A DNA stretch of 64,000 nucleotides from Acidimicrobiaceae bacterium. GTDB lineage: Bacteria > Actinomycetota > Acidimicrobiia > Acidimicrobiales > RAAP-2. Shown in pieces: positions 9,130-17,200 of this stretch (position 1 is the first letter of the stretch; each line of letters begins with the position of its first letter). The translations under genes and the position numbers were made by a program. The notes beneath the pieces were generated by a model, which was not told the DNA's origin, made no database searches, and saw nothing but the letters and a program-made list of their open reading frames with translations. The stretch is taken from assembly GCA_003142095.1 (NCBI GenBank), contig PLON01000016.1, positions 1-64,000 of the forward strand, read 5' to 3'.

Positions 9130-9624
9130 TTATCGGGCGGTGAGGCTGCGCAGCGCCTGGGTAATCGCTCCTGGATGAGGAGGACATCCCGGAATGCGAA
9201 CGTCCACGTCGACAAAGGAATCCAGCGTCCCCGCAACCCCGTAGGCGTCTCGAAAGATGCCGCCGCTCACCGCACAGTCGCCACACGCGACGACGACGAT
9301 CGGTCGAGGTAGCGCGTCAAGTGTTCGTACTAACGCTCCCGCCATGTTCCGAGTAACGACTCCGGTAACTAATACACCGTCAGCGTGGCGCGGTGAAGCG
9401 ACCAATCGAGCGCCGAATCGTGCGGCGTCGTACGTTGGCGCAAACGCCGAGGCAATCTCTACTTCACAGCCGTTACACGAGCCAGCGTCCACGTGGCGGA
9501 GTTGAAGCGAACCTCGTAGCCCGGTGCCAGGTATCACTTCGGGTATCGAGGCTGCACGTTCAGTACGCGCTCTGGAGAAAAGTGAACGAAAGATGGATCC
9601 CTTGCGGTACCGGAACGTCGACAT
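9130..9624 (-). CDS. [4Fe-4S] small subunit (HyfI/NuoB-like, Rv0082 type)
   Basis: 164 residues. It carries four cysteines in the arrangement of the proximal cluster of group 4 hydrogenases and NuoB: SCNGCEVEI (residues ~49-57), VACGDCAVSGG (~112-122) and PGCPPHP (~144-150). The CxxC form of the first motif is the hydrogenase-type rather than the CC of complex I. The N-terminal ~40 residues carry a basic segment (RYRKGSIFRSLFSRARTER) seen in HyfI as well. It follows the ArsR gene by 103 bp and precedes the membrane subunits. No ferredoxin-type (HycB/HyfH) subunit is encoded nearby, so the electron donor is unknown. Confidence 0.9.
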   Translation of the reverse strand: MSTFRYRKGSIFRSLFSRARTERAASIPEVIPGTGLRGSLQLRHVDAGSCNGCEVEIASAFAPTYDAARFGARLVASPRHADGVLVTGVVTRNMAGALVRTLDALPRPIVVVACGDCAVSGGIFRDAYGVAGTLDSFVDVDVRIPGCPPHPGAITQALRSLTAR

Positions 9625-9727
9625 TAGTCCTGCCTATCGACAGACCACGGCGAATAGGCGTCGATTAACTGCACCATCACGCACCGAGAGTCAAGGTCAA
9701 TCCCGCCCCGCAGCAACACCGTTGCCG

Positions 9728-10072
9728 TCACGCAGGACCCACTAGGTCCTCGAGTGTTTGGCGCGCACGACCAAGCGTCGTCGCGAGGACCGATCGGGCC
9801 GCGGCCAGGAATTCGCCCACCGATGGATCGGTCACGCGGTACGTCACAATATTTCCGGCGCGACTGGATTGAACAAGTCCTGTGTGTTTTACGACATTCA
9901 AGTGTTGAGAAAGAGAAGAAGGTTCAAGCCCGGTAGCGGCGAGGAGGTTGCTTACTGACATCTCGCCAGCCACCAACAGCTCGAGAATTCGTATACGTGC
10001 CGGATGCCCTAAAGACTTGAAGAGTTCAGCTTTGGCGACGTAGAGCGGCTTGCTGTTTCTCAGATCATTCAT
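9728..10072 (-). CDS. ArsR-family repressor, Rv0081-like
   Basis: 114 residues, the same size as M. tuberculosis Rv0081. A winged helix is clear: ELFKSLGHPARIRILELL (residues ~16-33), then the recognition helix in EPSSLSQHLNVVKHTGLV (~50-67) and the wing VTYRVTDP. There is no obvious metal-binding CxC in the recognition helix, so metal sensing is unlikely; Rv0081 also lacks it. It is the first gene before the hydrogenase-like operon, as Rv0081 is before Rv0082-Rv0087, where it is known as a hypoxia-associated regulator. An 18-bp palindrome 12 bp upstream of its start is the likely autoregulatory operator. Confidence 0.88.
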   Translation of the reverse strand: MNDLRNSKPLYVAKAELFKSLGHPARIRILELLVAGEMSVSNLLAATGLEPSSLSQHLNVVKHTGLVQSSRAGNIVTYRVTDPSVGEFLAAARSVLATTLGRARQTLEDLVGPA

Positions 10073-10083
10073 GGAATTAGCAT

Positions 10084-10101
10084 ATCCATGAATTCATAGA
10101 T
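10084..10101. promoter_or_regulatory. Candidate ArsR operator, 18-bp near-perfect palindrome
   Basis: ATCCATGAATTCATAGAT is palindromic except for one base pair. It lies in the 137-bp gap between the divergent ArsR-type and Fic genes, 12 bp before the ArsR start, where a repressor could block both promoters. AT-rich flanks contain promoter-like hexamers. That this site binds the neighbouring repressor is an inference from position and symmetry. Confidence 0.55.
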
Positions 10102-10209
10102 TACTTAAATCACCCTAGAAATTCGATGTAGTGTCTTACTGTTATCCTTGGATTTGCTCTACTCATGATACACTAAATCCGTATTTGTTCTATCGCCTGG
10201 AGCAAACTC

Positions 10210-11835
10210 ATGGATAACAGCGTTTCAACCGTCATTTTCAGTGGTGACGTGCCGCGTTCCACGCTCTCCCAGATGTCGACGAGGGGGGCCGTGCGACGGC
10301 TGGCCACTGGTATCTACACCACTGACACGTCGAGTGCACCCGAAAGAGTGGTCCGGCGAGAATGGCGGAGCATCGCAGGACGTTTCTTTCCTGACGCCAC
10401 CATTTCGGATCGTTCCGCTCGGACAGCCGGACCCGTGGAGGGATCGCTGTACCTGGTCTACCCGCACAACGAACGCACGCTTGCCTTACCGGGGCTCACC
10501 ATTTCCCTGCGCCGCGGCGCCGCCCCTCAGCCAAGCGACATCCCCCTGCCGGGCGGCCTGCACCAAGCCTCGCTCGCCCGGGCACTCGCGGAGAACGCCA
10601 TCCCTTCCAGGGCTCGCGGTGGTGCGCTCTCGCGTCGGCTCACCCGCCACGAACTCGGTGAATGGGTCGAGCGTGCTGCGCGATTTGGCGGTGCCGAAGA
10701 GCTCAGTCAGGTACGCGACCAGGCGCGTGCGCTAGCGCCGCTACTCGGAGTGAGCGTTAAGGACGCTGCGGACCTCGACAACCTGATCGGCGCGGCGCTG
10801 GGTACAAGGTCGCTAACCGGCCTCCCGCGCTCACTTCGACAACGTGCGCTCGGCGTACCGTACGACGCAGAGCGAATCGAACGTTTCGACGTGCTGGTTG
10901 ACGCACTGCGGTCTGCCGCCCCCCAGAACCATCCGGCCGCTCCGCTCGAGCCCAGCAGCCTTCCTTTCTACGAGGCGTATTTTTCGAACTACATCGAGGG
11001 CACGGAGTTCACCGTCGAAGAAGCCGAAGACATCGTCTACCGCGGAGTCGAGCCCGCCGGACGACCCCAAGACGCCCACGATGTGCTCGCCACCTTTTGG
11101 CTCTTGAGTGACCTCGTTGAAATGCGGCAACTCGCGGACAACCCCAAAGAGTTCCTCGAACTTCTCCAACAGCGCCACTCCCGGATCATGGACGCGCGAC
11201 CCAACAAGCGCCCCGGACTCCTTAAGGAGCGCGCCAATCAAGCCGGGGCGACCATGTTCGTCGACCCCGACCTGGTTCGCGGAACCCTCATAGAGGGATT
11301 TAGCCGTCTCGACGACCTCGACAGCGCGTGGGAGCGGTCAGTGTACGTGAAGTTCCTCGTGGCCGCGGTGCATCCGTTCGATGACGGCAACGGACGCCTT
11401 TCTCGCATCATGATGAACGCGGAATTGGATGCCGGAGGCCAGTCACGAACGATTATTCCGACAGTCTTTCGTGACGATTACCTCGGTGCCTTACGTCGCT
11501 TGGATCGTGCCAATGATCCCTCTGTCTTGATTGACGCGCTGAGGTTCGCCAACGACTGGACGGCTCGTATCGACTTCGCTGACACCGCCACGGTTCGAGC
11601 ACAATTGGATGCGACCAACGCGTTCGCCGAAGAGGGTGGCACTCGGCGTCTTCAACTACCGCCCTTCCGCCATTTTCTCTTGGCTCGTGACGAGTTACCG
11701 CTCCAAAGAGCGAGAGAACGCGAAGAGATCGATGACCACACCACTGCGCAACGTATCGCCGAGCGTCAACATGCATTCGACGCATCTATGGACTACGACG
11801 GATCGCTCGAGCATCATCCAACGCTTGATTTTTAG
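10210..11835 (+). CDS. Fic-domain AMPylase-type protein with AbiEi-like N-terminus
   Basis: 541 residues. The first ~60 residues resemble the winged helix of AbiEi-type antitoxins/regulators (MSTRGAVRRLATGIYTTD), followed by ~80 residues of AbiEi-like beta structure. A Fic domain occupies roughly residues 230-470, with the full catalytic motif HPFDDGNGRLSR (~388-399), including the catalytic His and the anion-hole Asn-Gly-Arg. The autoinhibitory motif SNYIEG (form [S/T]xxxE[G/N]) lies N-terminal to the core (~259-264), placing it among class II Fic proteins. Expected activity is transfer of AMP to a protein hydroxyl, held off by its own glutamate. Divergent from the ArsR gene. No separate antitoxin is encoded nearby, fitting an internal inhibitor. 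Confidence 0.88.
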   Translation: MDNSVSTVIFSGDVPRSTLSQMSTRGAVRRLATGIYTTDTSSAPERVVRREWRSIAGRFFPDATISDRSARTAGPVEGSLYLVYPHNERTLALPGLTISLRRGAAPQPSDIPLPGGLHQASLARALAENAIPSRARGGALSRRLTRHELGEWVERAARFGGAEELSQVRDQARALAPLLGVSVKDAADLDNLIGAALGTRSLTGLPRSLRQRALGVPYDAERIERFDVLVDALRSAAPQNHPAAPLEPSSLPFYEAYFSNYIEGTEFTVEEAEDIVYRGVEPAGRPQDAHDVLATFWLLSDLVEMRQLADNPKEFLELLQQRHSRIMDARPNKRPGLLKERANQAGATMFVDPDLVRGTLIEGFSRLDDLDSAWERSVYVKFLVAAVHPFDDGNGRLSRIMMNAELDAGGQSRTIIPTVFRDDYLGALRRLDRANDPSVLIDALRFANDWTARIDFADTATVRAQLDATNAFAEEGGTRRLQLPPFRHFLLARDELPLQRAREREEIDDHTTAQRIAERQHAFDASMDYDGSLEHHPTLDF

Positions 11836-12156
11836 GGTTGGCGTCCGATACTACCTGACGATCAACGCCTGGCGTACGTGACCTAACAGGGGCCATCATG
11901 GTTCCCAACAGGCCTCCGATTAGGTTGCGGTGGAGCACGCGTTCCTACGAGAGCCACTGCGGAGATAGCCAATAAACCGTCATGTGTGTATCACAGCTCT
12001 CGCAAACTGCATTCGTGAATGTCGTCAAATGTTGACTGCGACCTGTCACGCGTCACTTTGCGAGGAGTAGGCTCCACGTGGATCTCATATTTGAAGTCCA
12101 CACACGCTAAATCAAGTCCTCGTTAAGCGTTTTCGCAACGTAGAGGAGACTCCCCG
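11836..12156. other. Intergenic interval, no gene seen
   Basis: About 320 bp between the Fic gene and the GAF-ANTAR pair. It probably holds the promoter of the latter, but I could not fix a clear -35/-10. A GAGGAG ribosome-binding site at its end belongs to a 22-codon frame. Confidence 0.4.
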
Positions 12157-12225
12157 ATGGAGCCAGCAGCGGTTGAGAATTTCGCGATAGGCACAACGAC
12201 GCCAAGGGCTGATCATGGTCGCTGA
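12157..12225 (+). CDS. Possible 22-codon leader peptide overlapping GAF-ANTAR gene start
   Basis: An ATG preceded by GAGGAG at eight bases opens a 22-codon frame (MEPAAVENFAIGTTTPRADHGR) that ends at a TGA inside the beginning of the next gene. It could couple translation of that gene, whose own ATG at 12215 has only a weak AAGGGC upstream. Alternatively it is the true N-terminus of the GAF protein, displaced by a one-base frameshift. No homology is known to me. Confidence 0.3.
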   Translation: MEPAAVENFAIGTTTPRADHGR

Positions 12226-12964
12226 ACGTCTTGTCGAAATCTTCACGCTCATGGCGAACCACGAACGCGAAAATCCTCACGGCGTGTCACTCTGTTCCGT
12301 CGCGAGAGAGATAACCGAACTAAGTGGCGCCGGGATTTCCATTACTTCGAAAGACGGCATGCAAGCACAACTTTGTACGAGCAATGGCGTCGCGCAGAGG
12401 TTGATGGACCTCGAGATCACGTTCGAAGAGGGACCGGGACATGAAGCGAGTAGGAACGGCACGGCCAACGAAGTCTCTGACCTCTTGGGCGACGAAGGAT
12501 ACCGTTGGACGTTCTATTCGCCCGAAGCCGCCGATCTCGGGGCACGAGCGGTCTTTGGCTTTCCCATTCAGATTGGAGCAATTGTCTTTGGTGCGTTAAG
12601 TCTCTACCGCGACCGCACGGGACCGCTCAGCGAGAAGCAGTCCTCGAGCGCCTATCTAATGGCCTCCGTCATTGGACGCGCCGTTTTGGCGATGCAAGCA
12701 GGCGCCCCCCGAGGTACCATCGCCGACGAGCTCCAAGGTCAGTCCACTTTCGATTTTTCCGTTCACCAAGCTGCGGGAATGCTCTCGGTACAGGCGAAGC
12801 TCTCGGTGAAGGACGCTCTCGTCATGCTTCGCTCGCACGCGTTCGTCGTTGATATGTCCCCCTCCGAGCTCGCACAACGAATCATCGACGCTGAGACTCG
12901 GTTCGACCTCGAGGCTAGGGACTGGATAGACATAGAACGAGCGAACAGGAAAAAGTGGAGCTAA
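12215..12964 (+). CDS. GAF-ANTAR protein with divergent ANTAR domain
   Basis: 249 residues. GAF sensory domain at ~15-165 (ITFEEGPGHEA and the FGFPIQIGAIVFGALSLYRD strand are typical), followed by an ANTAR-type three-helix region at ~180-235 with VHQAAGMLSVQAKLSVKDAL. Canonical ANTAR domains read Q-A-K/R-G-I/L-L/I, so the lysine/arginine is replaced here by alanine, and RNA binding is uncertain. ANTAR proteins bind twin-hairpin RNA and act as antiterminators in several bacteria. Actinobacteria carry many GAF-ANTAR paralogues. It is followed by a second one, perhaps in one transcript. Confidence 0.82.
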   Translation: MVAERLVEIFTLMANHERENPHGVSLCSVAREITELSGAGISITSKDGMQAQLCTSNGVAQRLMDLEITFEEGPGHEASRNGTANEVSDLLGDEGYRWTFYSPEAADLGARAVFGFPIQIGAIVFGALSLYRDRTGPLSEKQSSSAYLMASVIGRAVLAMQAGAPRGTIADELQGQSTFDFSVHQAAGMLSVQAKLSVKDALVMLRSHAFVVDMSPSELAQRIIDAETRFDLEARDWIDIERANRKKWS

Positions 12965-13039
12965 CGTGGGGGCGCTCGGTGGTTCATCCTCCTCAGTCGG
13001 TCAGCGTTATTGGGGAACCGACTAAGTCGAGAGAGAGTC

Positions 13040-13765
13040 ATGCCGAGAGAATCGCTAATAATTAGTACCCTCGTCGAGTTGGCCGACAATCTCGTTGACC
13101 ACTTTGACGTCATTGATATTCTCACTTTGCTCAGCGACCGCTGCGTCGAAGCCTTGGACGTCGACGCCGCGGGGGTCCTGCTGGCTTCGCCCGGTGGAGA
13201 ATTACAGTTTGTCGCCTCCTCGAGCGAGTCGATGCGAGTACTGGAACTCTTCCAAATTCAAGCGAACGAAGGTCCTTGTGTGGACTGCTATCGAAGCGGT
13301 ACACCCATAGTCAATCTTTCGCTTAGCGAATCCAACGGACGTTGGCCGCTCTTTACACCGCGAGCGCTCGAGCAGGGCTTCCGCTCGGTGCACAGCCTTC
13401 CCTTGCGACTGCGCGGCCGTACCATCGGTGCGCTCAATCTCTTTCGAACATTGCAGGGCCCGATGGGAGACGACGACGTCGCCGCCGCCCAAGGCCTCGC
13501 CGACGTGGCAACCATCGCGATTCTTCAACACCGCGCGTCGTTCGACGCCAACGCGCTTAACGAGCAACTCGATAACGCCCTCACGAGCCGCGTGGTCATT
13601 GAACAGGCGAAGGGCATCATCACCGAATCGACCCACTGCGGAATGGACCAAGCTTTTGGTCGACTCCGTGCTCACTCGCGTAATCACAACGAGGGTCTCA
13701 CCGGGGTCGCCTCGGCCATCGTGGCGGGAACGCTCAGTGCGAATGATCTGGACAAGCTGAAGTAA
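13040..13765 (+). CDS. GAF-ANTAR regulator
   Basis: About 241 residues from the ATG at 13040, chosen because GAGAGAG precedes it; an in-frame ATG at 13010 lacks such a signal. GAF domain ~10-155 (with NEGPCVDCYRSGTP and LPLRLRGRTIGALNLFR, standard for this subfamily) and a good ANTAR domain ~165-220 (RVVIEQAKGIITESTHCGMDQAFGRL in that region). The VIEQAKGI core is canonical, unlike its upstream paralogue. Likely a signal-responsive transcription antiterminator. Ligand and targets unknown. Confidence 0.88.
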   Translation: MPRESLIISTLVELADNLVDHFDVIDILTLLSDRCVEALDVDAAGVLLASPGGELQFVASSSESMRVLELFQIQANEGPCVDCYRSGTPIVNLSLSESNGRWPLFTPRALEQGFRSVHSLPLRLRGRTIGALNLFRTLQGPMGDDDVAAAQGLADVATIAILQHRASFDANALNEQLDNALTSRVVIEQAKGIITESTHCGMDQAFGRLRAHSRNHNEGLTGVASAIVAGTLSANDLDKLK

Positions 13766-13941
13766 CCACGTTCGCGGTACTGTTGACAGTTCGAACTGAA
13801 GTCCGTGACCGGTTGTGCGGTTCGCGATTTAGTGCTCGCTGCCCGACACTTCGTCGCAGCGAGCACCGAGTTCGTCGTTGGCGCAAAGTACACCAACCGT
13901 TGACACGCTGTCGTTTCACGACGAGAGCGGCACTCGCCACT

Positions 13942-14388
13942 TCACGATCGAGCCCCTGAGGGAGCCGGATCACCCACCGAGAAGCGTCGGCCGGTGATCA
14001 CGTCTCCTCGAATAAAAATGACCAGATCACCCGCATGATGGACGAGAGGAAAGGGAAATTGCTGGAGCCCCAGACCCGAGAGTTCGTCGGCTGAGAGTTC
14101 CCGGGCGAGTCCCCGCAGCAACACGCTCCAGACGGAGCGCCTCTCGTCGTCCACTCGATCCACTTCGAAGGCAACGAGCGAACCTATCGCCTTGTCCGCG
14201 AGCGTGCCAGGCCCGATCCGGCATACAACTCCCGCATTGTGATACGCGAAGTTGACTGGGACAATGATCGGCGAAGTGGAAGTGGAGACGCCGAGCCGAC
14301 CAATGTCGTGGCTCTGGGCAGCAACGGCGAGGAGACGTAGGCACTCGTTTTGGGGCAGTATCTCCGAGCCCCTCTGATCGATCCACAC
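13942..14388 (-). CDS. Pyridoxamine 5'-phosphate oxidase-like FMN-binding protein
   Basis: 148 residues matching the split-barrel Pyridox_ox_2 pattern: ECLRLLA near residue 15, GRLGVS (~30), PIIVPVNFAYHNAGVVCR (~40-57), GTLADKAIGSLVAFEVDRVD (~61-80), WSVLLRGLARELSADE (~87-102). Such proteins bind flavin or deazaflavin F420 and are common in actinobacteria; the substrate cannot be predicted. The start is a GTG at 14388 without a strong ribosome-binding site. It stands alone, convergent with the GAF-ANTAR genes. Confidence 0.8.
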   Translation of the reverse strand: MWIDQRGSEILPQNECLRLLAVAAQSHDIGRLGVSTSTSPIIVPVNFAYHNAGVVCRIGPGTLADKAIGSLVAFEVDRVDDERRSVWSVLLRGLARELSADELSGLGLQQFPFPLVHHAGDLVIFIRGDVITGRRFSVGDPAPSGARS

Positions 14389-14798
14389 GCAGTTATTCTA
14401 AGCCCAACCTTGGCCACACCAATGGGGACGAACTCCAGCCTTCCCGTGCACGGAACGTAGACCAAGTCGGCGGCGTGGTCAATCATCCCACCTAGCTGTG
14501 GCGTCGGAACGAGGACAGCGCCTGATAGACGCCGCTGTGAAGGTCGGGTATTCCATGAACAGCGTTTGATCTACGGTAGGGCCAATACAGTCAAACGCCG
14601 TTGCCATGCTTATCGGGAGTTATCCGACCAAGGGGAGCAGCCGGTGCTCGCCTCGTCAAGATCCACGCACGCGTGATCCATCGGCCCGGCGTGACTCGTG
14701 GACTATCGTTCCCAACGGTGAGCGAGCCGCATTCGAGCCACATCTACGTCCAATTGGACAACACGTCAGGCGTTGCATGACGAGCGGCCATTAGCGGC
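14389..14798. other. Intergenic interval, no gene seen
   Basis: Separates the divergent flavoprotein and debranching-enzyme genes and should contain both promoters. No convincing ORF, hairpin or repeat found. Confidence 0.4.
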
Positions 14799-16937
14799 AT
14801 GACTAGCGACTCTCTGACGTCCTATGACGCGCCTAACGTTGGCCGTCTTCCTGGGGAGCCGGTAACCCTCGTCGAGGGAGTTTCGTTCGTGGTCTCATCA
14901 GCATCCGGTGACATTGAGCAAAACGGTGCTCAAGGACTGTTTTTCGACGATACTCGATTCATCTCTTGCTGGAAGCTACGACTCGATGACGCGGCTTTGG
15001 AGAGTCTCGGAGTAATTTCACCAAATTCCTTCACCGCGACGTTTCTCTCGCGTGGTCGTCCACTCGATGGTCGCGCCGACAGCACGATAGTTGTCGTGAG
15101 AAATCGTTTTGTCGGGAACGGCATGCGCGAGGAAATCGTAATCCGGAACCTAGCTCGCGAGCCGGCGGCGTGTACGTTGAGTCTCGAGGTCGACGCAGAC
15201 TTCGCACACATCTTCGACGCCAAAGAGGGTCGAGTCCGGCTTAACGGTGAGCGATCGGTTGACGTGCGCAAGTCGACGATGGCCTTCTTCTATGCGCAGC
15301 AAGAAATTACTCGCCGTGTCTGGGTGGAATTTCCATCCGACGCGCTCCTAACACCGGGCCTCGCCAGAATCGATATGGTGGTGCCGCCCCACGGGGAATG
15401 GCGTACCTGTATTGAATTTCGACTCGACGTTGACGATGAACCGATCGAACTGCGTTACCGATGTGGCGAACCCGTCGAAGACTCCGAACCCCTCGCGCGA
15501 CATCGCTTCTGGGAGCAGACCACTCCGCTTGTGCGTAGCGGACACGACGGTCTGAACATAACCTTCGATCAGAGCGCACGAGATCTTGGCGCGCTGCGCA
15601 TATTCGACCCGCAACAGCCCGACTTGGTGATGGTCGCCGCGGGAGCGCCCTGGTTCATGACGCTCTTCGGTCGTGACTCACTTATTACATCATTGATGAC
15701 GCTTCTGGTCGACCCAACTATTGCGCTGGGGACAGTTCGTACTTTGGCGCGTCTGCAAGGAACAAAAGTGGATGCACGTTCCGAAGAAGAGCCGGGCAAA
15801 ATTCTTCATGAGTTCCGTCGCACGCGTACGCTCTCGACGAGCGCAAAAGGGGGTTCCGCCTACTACGGATCGGCCGACGCGACGCCGCTCTTCGTCGTTC
15901 TCCTCGGAGAACTGTACAAATGGGGTTTCACGGATGTTGTTCGCGATCTCTTGCCCCACGCCGATTTGGCGCTTCAGTGGATTGAAGAGTTTGGGGACCG
16001 CGACGGCGACGGCTTCGTCGAGTACCGTCGCTCCACCGACCGTGGACTCTACAACCAGGGCTGGAAGGATTCAGGCGACGGCATTAACTTCGCGAACGGA
16101 AAACTCGCAGAGCCCCCGACTGCGCTCTGCGAAGTTCAAGGTTACGTCTACGCGGCGTATCTCGCGCGCGCGCGAATTGCGCGCGGGTTCGGTGACGAGG
16201 CAACCGCGCGCTCGTACACCATGCGTGCCGCGAAGCTCAAAGTTGCATTCAACGAACGCTACTGGCTCGAAGCTCGTGGCTACTTCGCGATTGGCCTGGA
16301 CGGAGAAAAAAAGGCAATAGATTCGCTGACGTCAAACATCGGCCACTGTCTCTGGAGTGGGATCGTTGAGCCAGACAAAGCGCGCGTGGTTGCGGATCAT
16401 CTGATGAGCCCCGAGATGTTCAGCGGGTGGGGTATTAGAACCCTCGCTTCCTCGATGGGAGCGTACAACCCCGTTAGCTACCACAACGGTTCGGTTTGGC
16501 CCCACGACACCGCACTCTGCGCCGCAGGTCTCATGCGGTATGGCTTTGTGTCAGAGGCTCACACCGTGACCCTTGGCCTCTTGCAAGCAGCGCAATCCTT
16601 CGGCGGCCGACTCCCGGAACTCATCTGCGGTTTTGACCGCGACGATATTCCATCTCCCGTCCACTATCCCACGTCGTGCGCGCCACAAGCGTGGTCGTCG
16701 GCCGCCGTGTTCGAATTGCTGCGAGCGACGTTACTTCGCTTCGATCCATTGGTTCCAGACGGTGAGCTACAGATTGTGCCAAGCCTCCCACCACAAATCG
16801 GAAACCTCAAGATTGAGAACCTTCCGTTCGCCGGAACGCGGCTAACCATAACGACCGACGGCACCTCTACCGAGGTTGCGGGTGCTCCGCCAGGGATGCG
16901 GATTGTCAAGTCGGTACGCCCGCCTTCGGAACTTTGA
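14799..16937 (+). CDS. Glycogen-debranching-type amylo-alpha-1,6-glucosidase
   Basis: 712 residues. The N-terminal ~220 residues are a GDE_N_bis beta-sandwich (FFDDTRFISCWKLRLD at ~48-63). The C-terminal part is an (alpha/alpha)6 barrel of the amylo-alpha-1,6-glucosidase/GH133-like type with APWFMTLFGRDSLIT (~283-297), NQGWKDSGDGI (~420-430) and PVSYHNGSVWPHDTAL (~560-575). These are the standard landmarks of this family, which trims alpha-1,6 branches of glycogen or related glucans. A GT4 glycosyltransferase gene is convergent downstream, a common pairing, so a glycogen/trehalose-type carbohydrate role is likely. Cytoplasmic: no signal peptide. Confidence 0.9.
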   Translation: MTSDSLTSYDAPNVGRLPGEPVTLVEGVSFVVSSASGDIEQNGAQGLFFDDTRFISCWKLRLDDAALESLGVISPNSFTATFLSRGRPLDGRADSTIVVVRNRFVGNGMREEIVIRNLAREPAACTLSLEVDADFAHIFDAKEGRVRLNGERSVDVRKSTMAFFYAQQEITRRVWVEFPSDALLTPGLARIDMVVPPHGEWRTCIEFRLDVDDEPIELRYRCGEPVEDSEPLARHRFWEQTTPLVRSGHDGLNITFDQSARDLGALRIFDPQQPDLVMVAAGAPWFMTLFGRDSLITSLMTLLVDPTIALGTVRTLARLQGTKVDARSEEEPGKILHEFRRTRTLSTSAKGGSAYYGSADATPLFVVLLGELYKWGFTDVVRDLLPHADLALQWIEEFGDRDGDGFVEYRRSTDRGLYNQGWKDSGDGINFANGKLAEPPTALCEVQGYVYAAYLARARIARGFGDEATARSYTMRAAKLKVAFNERYWLEARGYFAIGLDGEKKAIDSLTSNIGHCLWSGIVEPDKARVVADHLMSPEMFSGWGIRTLASSMGAYNPVSYHNGSVWPHDTALCAAGLMRYGFVSEAHTVTLGLLQAAQSFGGRLPELICGFDRDDIPSPVHYPTSCAPQAWSSAAVFELLRATLLRFDPLVPDGELQIVPSLPPQIGNLKIENLPFAGTRLTITTDGTSTEVAGAPPGMRIVKSVRPPSEL

Positions 16938-17200
16938 TTCTCAGAGCACCGCAAGATCGCCATACAAGCGCCGCACCCATCGAGGTGCGATCTGAATAAT
17001 TCGACGGAGTTGGGGTCTTGATCTCGTCGAGGCTTCAAGAACTAAAGAATCTGGCGCCGGTGGGGATAACGACATTGGGTATTTGCATCTTTGCGCCCGG
17101 CGAGCAACCCAACCGCCCGTACTAGACGCCGGGTTGATTGGATCTGCACCAGCGTGTTTTCGAGAGTCCTTATCTTCGAATATTGTCGGGTGGCCCAACA

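Noticed and set aside
2574-10072. Formate hydrogenlyase / NiFe hydrogenase
   Set aside because: The large subunit lacks both CxxC Ni-binding motifs, and there is no formate dehydrogenase, ferredoxin subunit or hydrogenase maturation gene in the window.
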